Shown piece after piece: positions 58,149 through 64,000 of a stretch of DNA of 64,000 nucleotides. Every line of letters starts with the position of its first letter. Positions within the stretch are counted from its first letter, which is position 1. The notes under the pieces are model-generated. The model did not search any database. It was not told where the DNA came from and was given only the letters and a program-made list of their open reading frames with translations. Source of the stretch: DASUPK01 sp963774305 (lineage in GTDB: Bacteria; Actinomycetota; Thermoleophilia; Solirubrobacterales; 70-9); assembly GCA_963774305.1 (NCBI GenBank), contig CAVZEM010000005.1, positions 62,001-126,000 of the forward strand, written 5' to 3'. Made by a program: the position numbers and the translations under genes.

Positions 58149-58490
58149 TTGGCCATCAACGTGTTGTTCGCCGGAGTCGCGGTCGCTGACTTCGACACCG
58201 CCGTCGAGTGGTACCAGCGACTGCTCGGCAGTCCGCCCGACATGGCACCCCACGAGACGGAGCGCGCCTGGAGGCTGACCGGCGAGAGCTGGATCTATGC
58301 CGTCGCCGACCCGGAGCGCGCCGGGAAGAGCCTTCTCACCGTGATGGTGGACGACCTCGACGAGCGGCTGACCGCGATCGCGCGGAGGGGTATCGAGGTG
58401 GGCGAGGTCGAAACGCTCGGGGGGACGACCCGGAAGGTGGAGATCGTCGATCCGGAGGGGAACCGGATCGGCTTCGGACAGGCCGGTTAG
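58149..58490 (+). CDS. VOC-family (glyoxalase-fold) protein
   Basis: 113 residues from TTG 58149. VLFAGVAVADFDTAVEWYQR, WIYAVADPERAGKSLLTVMV and EIVDPEGNRIGFGQAG show the paired beta-alpha-beta-beta-beta modules. The family covers glyoxalase I, dioxygenases and resistance proteins. Only one likely metal residue (Glu near the end is replaced by Gly/Phe) is seen, so it may be a binding protein. Overlaps the end of the DUF1015 gene by 4 bp. Confidence 0.8.
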   Translation: MAINVLFAGVAVADFDTAVEWYQRLLGSPPDMAPHETERAWRLTGESWIYAVADPERAGKSLLTVMVDDLDERLTAIARRGIEVGEVETLGGTTRKVEIVDPEGNRIGFGQAG

Positions 58491-59743
58491 GCGAGCGGGT
58501 TGAAGGCGATCCCCGTGAGGAGCTTGGGGAAGAAGTAGGTCGACTTGGGCGGCATGGTCTCGCCCTCGGCGGCGACCGCGCGGACCTGGTCGACCGGCGT
58601 CGGGCGGAGCACGAACGCCGCCTGGTACTCGCCGCTGCCCAGCTTCTTCAGGACCTCGTCGATGTGCGGCGTGTAGCCGATGCCACGCTTGGCGGCGATG
58701 TCGTCGGTGCTCATCCCGAGGATCCCCTTGAGGACGAGCTCCTCGAGGATCGCCGCGTCCAGGCTGCGGTAGGCCTCCGAGCGGCCCGCGAGGGCGTCGT
58801 CGAGGCGGGCGGTGTTCCGCAGCCGCAGTCTGAAGCAGCGCTGGAGGTGCGAGTCCATGTAGCCGAACACCCCGACGCCCTCGCTGCCCCCCGGATCGAG
58901 CTCGTCGGTCGGGACCTCTTCGAGGTCGAAGATCTCCTTCAGGCCGTTGCCGAGCACCTCCTGCTCGTCCGGGTCGTCCGCGAGCCCGGAGATCAGCCGG
59001 TGGGTGGGGAAGACGGTCAGGCCGGGATCCTCCAGGGAGACCAGCGCCATCAGCACGTAGTCGGCGTCACCGCCCGGACCCACCTCCTGCTGGTAGGCGA
59101 GCGCGGTCTCGTAGCGGTGGTGGCCGTCGGCGATCAGCAGCTCACCGGGATCGAGCTCGGCGGCGATCGCCTTGTGGACGGCCGGGTCGCCGATCCGCCA
59201 GACGCGATGGGTGGTGCCGTCGGAATCCGTGACCTCGCCCCACGGGTCGTCGCTCAGCGACGGCTCGAGGTGCTGCCAGGCGTTGCCGGGATGAAGCGCG
59301 AAGATGGGAGAGAGGTTGTGACGGGTCGCGCGCGTCAGGCGCAGACGGTCCTCCTTCGGTCCCGGCTGGGTCCGCTCGTGCGGCCGGATCCCCTCGCCGT
59401 ACGGCGCCAGCTTCACCCGGGCGAGAAAGCCGCGGCGCGTCAACCGGGAGCCATCGGGCGCGGTGTAGTCCTGCTCCAGCGCCCAGATCTGCGGATCCGA
59501 ATCTCGCACCAGCGCCCCCTCCTGGGTCCATCGGCCGAGCAGCTCCGCAGCGTGCTCGTACGGATCGCCGCCGCCGGGATCGCGAGGAAGATCGAGTTCG
59601 ACGACGTTGTATGGGGACCGGGCGGCGAGCTCGGCGCGCTGGTCGTCGTCGATCACGTCGTAGGGAGGAGCGACGACGTCGGCAGGGGAGCCGACCTTGT
59701 GGAGGTCGTAGTGCAGCGCCTGAAGTGGAAGTACCTCTGCCAC
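58487..59743 (-). CDS. DUF1015-family protein
   Basis: 418 residues. Family landmarks: DVVAPPYDVIDDDQRAELAA at the N-terminus, LTRRGFLARVKLAPYGEGIR, LLIADGHHRYETALAYQQEV, and IGYTPHIDEVLKKLGSGEYQ, FFPKLLTGI at the end. The function is not established; in other bacteria it is often near serine or D-3-phosphoglycerate genes. No such neighbour is seen here. Confidence 0.92.
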   Translation of the reverse strand: MAEVLPLQALHYDLHKVGSPADVVAPPYDVIDDDQRAELAARSPYNVVELDLPRDPGGGDPYEHAAELLGRWTQEGALVRDSDPQIWALEQDYTAPDGSRLTRRGFLARVKLAPYGEGIRPHERTQPGPKEDRLRLTRATRHNLSPIFALHPGNAWQHLEPSLSDDPWGEVTDSDGTTHRVWRIGDPAVHKAIAAELDPGELLIADGHHRYETALAYQQEVGPGGDADYVLMALVSLEDPGLTVFPTHRLISGLADDPDEQEVLGNGLKEIFDLEEVPTDELDPGGSEGVGVFGYMDSHLQRCFRLRLRNTARLDDALAGRSEAYRSLDAAILEELVLKGILGMSTDDIAAKRGIGYTPHIDEVLKKLGSGEYQAAFVLRPTPVDQVRAVAAEGETMPPKSTYFFPKLLTGIAFNPLA

Positions 59744-59833
59744 GGGCGCGGAACCCTAGTCAGCCGGGCGGCGACACACATTCGGGACATTCCGCGCACC
59801 CTGGGTGACTGAGGGGACGTTGGATTTTCGTTC

Positions 59834-60496
59834 ATGGCCTATCCGAGTTACGTCCGCGAAAAGGCGAGGCGGCTGCGCAGGGAGCAGCATCTGTCAATCG
59901 ACGAGATCGCCGAACGCCTCGCCCTGTCTCGAACCACCGTGTACTACTGGGTCCGGGGAATGCCGCTCGGTCGCCGTCGTCGCGACAACCCACACCCGGG
60001 TGCGCGAAAGATGCTGGCGAAGCACCGACGGCTTAGGGAGGAGGCATACGAGCTCGGCTATTGGGAATTTCCGCGACTGCTCGTTCACTCGACCTTCCGC
60101 GATTTCGTGGCGCTCTACATCGCTGAGGGCTACAAGCGAAATCGCAACACGGTCACGATCTGCAATTCCGACGCATCGGTGATGCAGATCGGAGTTCTCT
60201 GGATACGACGCTTCTCTCGGCGAAAGCTGACCTATTCCGTCCAGTTCCATGCGGATCAAAATCTTCGCGAACTGAGGACGTACTGGGCAAAGACGCTCAA
60301 TCTCGCTCCGGAGGAGGTCCAGCTTCAGCGGAAGACGAACAGCAGCAAACTGGCCTTTCGCTTGTGGAGAAGTCGCTACGGGGTGATCGCTGTCCGTGCC
60401 AGCGACACCCTGTTCCGGGCAAGGCTTCAGGGATGGATGGACCGGTTGCAGGAGGAGTGGGTGTTTGAGGCTAGACTCGCCTCGATCGGGGCGTAG
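59834..60496 (+). CDS. HTH protein with LAGLIDADG-like C-terminal domain
   Basis: 220 residues. HTH: EQHLSIDEIAERLALSRTTV followed by YYWVRGMPLG. The rest (ALYIAEGYKRNRNTVTICNS; LTYSVQFHADQNLRELRTYW; RLWRSRYGVIAVRASDTLFR) looks like a degenerate homing-endonuclease-type domain, a fusion common in actinobacteria. Base composition is lower in GC than in the neighbours. The last codons and the TAG stop lie in the acceptor stem of tRNA-Pro, which suggests entry next to this tRNA gene. Confidence 0.75.
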   Translation: MAYPSYVREKARRLRREQHLSIDEIAERLALSRTTVYYWVRGMPLGRRRRDNPHPGARKMLAKHRRLREEAYELGYWEFPRLLVHSTFRDFVALYIAEGYKRNRNTVTICNSDASVMQIGVLWIRRFSRRKLTYSVQFHADQNLRELRTYWAKTLNLAPEEVQLQRKTNSSKLAFRLWRSRYGVIAVRASDTLFRARLQGWMDRLQEEWVFEARLASIGA

Positions 60497-60562
60497 CTCA
60501 GCCTGGTCAGAGCGCCCGCCCTGGGAGCGGGAGGATCACTGGTTCGAATCCAGTCGCCCCGA
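60487..60562 (+). tRNA. tRNA-Pro (UGG)
   Basis: Full cloverleaf: acceptor CGGGGCG/CGCCCCG, D stem GCTC/GAGC, anticodon stem CCCGC/GCGGG with loop CCTGGGA, T stem ACTGG/CCAGT with loop TTCGAAT. Anticodon TGG followed by G37, as in all proline tRNAs. Position 33 is C where U is almost universal, and the variable loop has six bases. CCA is not encoded. It overlaps the preceding gene by 10 bp and ends one base before the next gene's stop. Confidence 0.88.
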
Positions 60563-61537
60563 CTAGATCAGCCCCTCCGCTCGCAGCCACTCCTCGGTCT
60601 TGCGCATCCCCGACTCGAGGTCGTGGGCCGGCTCGTAGCCGAGCACCTCGCGGGCCCGCTGGATGGAGTAGCTGCCGCGCCGGTTGAAGTAGTCGATCGC
60701 CGCCGGGGTCGCCTCGCTGCGGCGGCCGCGGACCTTGGCGGCGAGGTCCATCGCGCGGGCAACCTCGCGCACCACACGGGTGGGCGCTGTCCGGGGTTGG
60801 TCGATGCCGAGCATCCGGCAGTAGTGGCCGACGAACTCCCCGATGGTCGGCTTCTCCGCGCCGGTCAGGATGAACACGCGCCCCACGGCCTCCGGCGCGG
60901 CCGCCGCCCGAACGATTCCGTCGACGAGGTCGTCGACGTAGACGGGGCTGTGCAGGCCTCTGCCGCCGTCGGGGAGGATCAGCTGCTTCGACTTCAGCAA
61001 TCGCACCGGCTCTGTCGTCCACGGGCGGGACCCCGGGCCGTAGACGTCACCCGGCCGAACGATGGTGCATGGGATCTCGCCCTCGGCGTGCGCCTCCAGG
61101 ACCACCTGCTCGCTGGCGATCTTGGTGTCGACGTAGTGCACGCCGTTGGGGCGGACCGGCGTGCGCTCGTCGACCTCTCCCTCGAAGCCGAATCCGAAGA
61201 CGACGATCGAGGAGAGGTGCACGAACCGCTTCGCGCCGCCCGCGATCGCCGCATCCAGCGCGTGCCGGGCCGCGGCCACGTTCGTCTCCCAATATCCCTC
61301 GCGAGAGCTGTACATGCCGACGACGGCGGCGGTGTGCACGACCAGATCGCATCCCTCCGCGTGGCCCTGCCAGCCGCCGGGCTCGGTCAGATCGGCTCCG
61401 AGGTGGGCCGGATCCTGCGTCTCGATCAGATCGACCCCGCGCACCTCGCTGCCGAGCGCGCGGAATCGCTCGACCAGCGCGCGCCCGATGAAGCCGGCGG
61501 AGCCGGTGACGAGCACGCGCTTTGGAGAGTCAGCCAT
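60563..61537 (-). CDS. NAD-dependent epimerase/dehydratase
   Basis: 324 residues from ATG 61537. Extended SDR: VLVTGSAGFIGRALVERFRA cofactor loop, SSIVVFGFG with catalytic Ser, HYVDTKIASEQ as the YxxxK motif, CTIVRPGDVYGPGSRPW. The C-terminal part resembles 3-beta-hydroxysteroid dehydrogenase/isomerase-like and sugar epimerase members. The substrate is unknown. It follows an acetolactate decarboxylase gene with an 8-bp overlap. Confidence 0.9.
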   Translation of the reverse strand: MADSPKRVLVTGSAGFIGRALVERFRALGSEVRGVDLIETQDPAHLGADLTEPGGWQGHAEGCDLVVHTAAVVGMYSSREGYWETNVAAARHALDAAIAGGAKRFVHLSSIVVFGFGFEGEVDERTPVRPNGVHYVDTKIASEQVVLEAHAEGEIPCTIVRPGDVYGPGSRPWTTEPVRLLKSKQLILPDGGRGLHSPVYVDDLVDGIVRAAAAPEAVGRVFILTGAEKPTIGEFVGHYCRMLGIDQPRTAPTRVVREVARAMDLAAKVRGRRSEATPAAIDYFNRRGSYSIQRAREVLGYEPAHDLESGMRKTEEWLRAEGLI

Positions 61538-62315
61538 CGCGCTCCACCCGGTCGATCGCAGCGTGTGTGCTCCGTGCGGAGTCCGGGTCTGCGAGGTCGA
61601 TGCCGGGAGGGAGCTCGACATGGAGCTCTCCCGATGGGTCGAGCTGGACATGTGCCGTCTCGATGCGGGAATCGAGCACGTGCCCGCCTCGCGAGCGGTC
61701 CTCGCCGATGAAGTGCAGGTGCCAGCCGGCGACCTCGATCCCCTCCGCATACTCCGGGAACCGGAAGCCGAGCATCGTGCCGTCCACCTCGGTGAGCTCG
61801 AAGACCTGCTGCTCGCCCACCACCTCGGTGAGCGGCCGATAGGGCGGCTCCTGGCGCGGCACCGATCTCGCCCGGACCGACTCGAAGCGGCCGTCGATGC
61901 GGACCGCGCACGAGGCGGTGTCGGCCGGGATCCGCCGGTCGATCTCGGCGAGCAGCCGGTCGTGGTCCAGGGAGCCCTCGAGATCGAATCCGATCTCCGG
62001 ACGGAAGGGGACGACGACGGCGAACGGCGTGCGCTCGCCCCCCGGCACCTCCGTGATCCGGCCGTCGACGTCGGCGCGGTAGAAGCGGCCCTCCAGGGCG
62101 ATCATCTCGCCGTCCAGGTGGTTCACGGTCCCCAGGCCGAGGTCCCCATGCTGGGCCAGCTCGGCGAAGCTGACGTCGCCCTCGAAGGAGCCGTCGAGCA
62201 GCGCGCCGATCGTCGAGGCCTGGAACAGCACATGCGGGTCGTGCTCGCCATGCAGGTCGGCGTGGCGCATCGCCTCAACATGCAGCGAGCGGATCCAGCG
62301 CTCGTCGAGGCTCAT
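61530..62315 (-). CDS. Alpha-acetolactate decarboxylase
   Basis: 261 residues. Zinc-site motif AGWHLHFIGEDRSRGGHVLD and GLGTVNHLDGEMIALEGRFY match acetolactate decarboxylase, which makes acetoin from acetolactate. N-terminal LFQASTIGALLDGSFEGDVS is also typical. ATG 62315 overlaps the stop of the desaturase-like gene (ATGA). Acetolactate synthase is not encoded in the window. Confidence 0.92.
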   Translation of the reverse strand: MSLDERWIRSLHVEAMRHADLHGEHDPHVLFQASTIGALLDGSFEGDVSFAELAQHGDLGLGTVNHLDGEMIALEGRFYRADVDGRITEVPGGERTPFAVVVPFRPEIGFDLEGSLDHDRLLAEIDRRIPADTASCAVRIDGRFESVRARSVPRQEPPYRPLTEVVGEQQVFELTEVDGTMLGFRFPEYAEGIEVAGWHLHFIGEDRSRGGHVLDSRIETAHVQLDPSGELHVELPPGIDLADPDSARSTHAAIDRVERDG

Positions 62316-62986
62316 CCGGTGGGATCGAGTGTGCGCGCGGTGTGCGACTTCGGCACCTCGCGCTGGTCTGGATTGGTGCCCAGGACCCGGTCGCTCAGGT
62401 TGTTCGTGATCCCGTGCCAGAAGTGCTCGTTCTTGAAGTGGTGGAGCCTGTGGTTCCGCCAGATCGCCTGGTACGCGCTCGTTCGCGGCCGATACGCGGT
62501 GTGGATCAGGAAGTGCGTCCATTCGTAGACGAAGACCATGCAGTAGCCGGCGATCGCGCCGCTCACCATCGCGGCGAGCGGAACCGGCCCCGCGAGCAGC
62601 GTGACGATCAGGGCGACGAGCCCGACGGTGAGCGGGACGGCCACAAGCATCAGGAAGGCCGCCTGCCACCAGTAGAGGAGGACCATGTCCAGGTCGTTGG
62701 GGTCGCCGTGGTGGGCGCGGTGGGCGCGGGCCGCGACCGTCTCCACCTCGCGTCCGCGGATCCGGAGCGGCTTGGCGTGCAGCAGGTAGACGTGGATCGC
62801 CCACTCCCCGAACGGGTAGATCGCCAGCAGCGCCGCGGCCGCCACCGCGTCGCGCCAGGTGAGATCGCCGATCACCGCTCGCAGCACGATGAGCGCCGCG
62901 ACGCCCGCCGCGAGCACCCACGGCGATTCCTTGCGCAGGAACTCCCGTCGCGCCTGGCCGAGCGAGCTGACCTCTCCGGACCGCAT
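62312..62986 (-). CDS. Sterol desaturase / fatty acid hydroxylase superfamily protein
   Basis: 224 residues with four or five membrane helices and the eight-His di-iron motif: EWAIHVYLLH, RAHRAHHGDP, THFLIHTAYRP, HRLHHFKNEHFWHG. These enzymes hydroxylate or desaturate carotenoids, sterols or fatty acids at the membrane. Substrate unknown. It is the first gene of a three-gene coupled run to the epimerase. Confidence 0.9.
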   Translation of the reverse strand: MRSGEVSSLGQARREFLRKESPWVLAAGVAALIVLRAVIGDLTWRDAVAAAALLAIYPFGEWAIHVYLLHAKPLRIRGREVETVAARAHRAHHGDPNDLDMVLLYWWQAAFLMLVAVPLTVGLVALIVTLLAGPVPLAAMVSGAIAGYCMVFVYEWTHFLIHTAYRPRTSAYQAIWRNHRLHHFKNEHFWHGITNNLSDRVLGTNPDQREVPKSHTARTLDPTG

Positions 62987-63251
62987 CTCTGGTGGGGCAG
63001 CGTAGTGCCCGGCGACTGCGACACGTCGCCGCCTGAAGGCATGCGGGAGGGGGACCGACCCGGGGAGCCTCCCGTGGCTCCGCGCGCCGGTCCCCTTTCG
63101 TGTCCCGCGGCGTACCCCTGAGTACGACTCGAAGACCGCAGCATCTTACCTAATTTTGCGCTCCATGAAACTAATTAGGCATATCTCCAATTTTGAGGAT
63201 GCATCGAGCCGGGCCGTGGCGCCGTGGGCCGTCGGTACGCTCCGCATGCAG
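62987..63251. other. Intergenic region with AT-rich inverted repeat
   Basis: No gene is seen. CCTAATT (63149-63155) and AATTAGG (63173-63179) form a 7-bp dyad within a locally AT-rich stretch. It may carry divergent promoters for the desaturase-like gene and the tRNA. Confidence 0.45.
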
Positions 63252-63325
63252 GCCCCCGTAGCTCAGCTGGATAGAGCGTCGGCCTTCTAAGCCGAATGCC
63301 GCAGGTTCGAGTCCTGCCGGGGGCG
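63252..63325 (+). tRNA. tRNA-Arg (UCU)
   Basis: Acceptor GCCCCCG/CGGGGGC, D arm GCTC AGCTGGATA GAGC, anticodon stem TCGGC/GCCGA with loop CTTCTAA (anticodon TCT), T arm GCAGG TTCGAGT CCTGC, discriminator G. CCA is not encoded. Confidence 0.95.
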
Positions 63326-63403
63326 CTCCGCAACTCTCTCTAACGGCGTGGGTTAGATTGCTCGAGCTTTCGGGGAGGGAGCCCCGGGCTGAGAGGAGAG
63401 GTC

Positions 63404-64000
63404 TTGCACGCCCACGCCGTTTCGCTTCGTGTCCGGATCACAGTCGCCATCGCCGTCATCGGGATGGCCGCCCTGTTCGCATTCATCGCGAGCGCCCAGC
63501 GGGCCGACGCGAAGGCGAAGGGAAAGACCGAGGTCGCGAAGGGACCGAAGGGCCTCGCCTTCTACAAGCCGCCTAAGGGTCTCCCCAAGCAGCACGGGAC
63601 GCTGATCTGGGCGCGCAACGCCTCCGGCGTCGTGCGCCTGCACGACGCCCGCTACACGAAGCTGGTCCTCTACGCCTCGCGCACCCCACAGGGCGCGAAG
63701 GACGCCATTTCGGGATCCGTGAGCGTCCCCAAGGGCAAGCCGCCGAAGGGAGGCTGGCCGGTGATCACCTGGGCGCATGGGACGACCGGCGCCGCGGACG
63801 CCTGCGCGCCGTCTCGCGACACCCAGGGCGATCCGGCCGGCACCGGCGAGAGCTACATCAACAACGACCTGAACGCCTGGCTCCGCGCCGGATACGCGGT
63901 GCTTCGCACCGACTACGAGGGCCTCGGCACACCGGGCAAGCACCCGTACCTGATCGGCACCTCTGAGGGCCGCAGCGTCCTCGACATCGTGCAGGCGGCT
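63404..64000 (+). CDS. Secreted lipase-like alpha/beta hydrolase (partial)
   Basis: Starts at TTG 63404 with GAGAGGAGAG just upstream and runs off the window after 199 codons. A signal peptide (RITVAIAVIGMAALFAFIAS, cleavage near SAQRA) precedes a Lys-rich stretch (DAKAKGKTEVAKGPKG). Then YKPPKGLPKQHGTLIWARNA, WPVITWAHGTTGAADACAPS (oxyanion region) and EGLGTPGKHPYLIGTSEGRS resemble the secretory lipase (LIP) family. The active-site triad beyond the first elements is outside the window. Confidence 0.85.
   Translation, partial: MHAHAVSLRVRITVAIAVIGMAALFAFIASAQRADAKAKGKTEVAKGPKGLAFYKPPKGLPKQHGTLIWARNASGVVRLHDARYTKLVLYASRTPQGAKDAISGSVSVPKGKPPKGGWPVITWAHGTTGAADACAPSRDTQGDPAGTGESYINNDLNAWLRAGYAVLRTDYEGLGTPGKHPYLIGTSEGRSVLDIVQAA

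Noticed and set aside
60487..60562. tRNA-Pro read with anticodon GGG
   Set aside because: Moving the loop by one base to obtain U33 and GGG destroys two or more pairs of the anticodon stem; the UGG reading has a perfect stem and the expected G37.

Overview
The window is high-GC DNA with dense, short-spaced operons and many GTG/TTG starts, most consistent with an actinobacterium of the Thermoleophilia (Solirubrobacterales/Gaiellales type). The lineage call is an inference from gene style: small secreted proteins with a paired-Cys beta-sandwich pattern, secreted proteins ending in Lys-rich tails, a family of SnoaL-like proteins starting MSEENV and ending EALEAAGLSE, a WS/DGAT acyltransferase, an A2-type haem-copper oxidase and a DUF1015 protein.

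Layout. 0-1.2 kb: infA and two small secreted paralogues. 1.2-9.0 kb (mostly minus strand): a GH63-like glycosidase with a DrrAB-type ABC exporter, then an EamA transporter, an amidase and a small AtzG/GatC-like partner, then a secreted protein, a lipoprotein and a zinc-ribbon protein. 9.1-15.1 kb (plus): a GT4 glycosyltransferase and the main cytochrome oxidase operon ctaC-ctaD-(USP-like)-ctaE, closed by a clear terminator. 15.1-26.6 kb: an accessory region of gene remnants, a decayed IS481-family element, three intact and one truncated SnoaL-like genes, two secreted proteins with shared Lys/Cys tails, and several families of short hairpin repeats. 26.6-32.9 kb (mostly minus): a second respiratory cluster with a dihaem cytochrome c, a CtaF-like subunit, a 36-residue membrane peptide, haem O synthase, haem A synthase, and subunit I-like and subunit II-like oxidase paralogues.

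The most striking observation is that second oxidase pair. The 570-residue subunit I homologue (30446-32158) aligns along its length with the genuine CtaD at 11506-13431, yet all six metal-ligand histidines and the cross-linking tyrosine are replaced. Its partner subunit II (32158-32917, one apparent frameshift) has Ser, Ser and Tyr in place of Cys, Cys and His of CuA. The pair is fused by overlap and close spacing to haem A biosynthesis genes. It looks like a metal-free oxidase-shaped membrane complex, perhaps for assembly or regulation of the real enzyme.

33.0-46.2 kb: an SCP2-SCP2-R2lox fusion, a His/Gly-rich secreted peptide, an M1 metallopeptidase, a benzoylformate-decarboxylase-like enzyme, a large FAD/Fe-S D-2-hydroxyacid dehydrogenase, a PAS-GGDEF-EAL protein with a degenerate GGDEF, a PAP2-like protein, an LPG-synthase-TM-like protein and thioredoxin reductase. 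46.2-53 kb: a cytochrome P450 and TetR operon with two operator-like palindromes, then beta-oxidation genes (3-hydroxyacyl-CoA dehydrogenase, acyl-CoA dehydrogenase, thiolase) with a class IV aminotransferase. 53-63 kb: a rhodanese, RibD-like reductase, Nudix hydrolase, SDR, OsmC protein, cobalamin adenosyltransferase, VOC protein, DUF1015 protein, an HTH/LAGLIDADG-like gene running into tRNA-Pro, an epimerase, acetolactate decarboxylase and a sterol-desaturase-family protein. The window ends after tRNA-Arg inside a secreted lipase-like gene.

Several broken frames (19.3, 20.8, 21.0 and 32.6 kb) could be real mutations or assembly errors, and this cannot be decided from one sequence.
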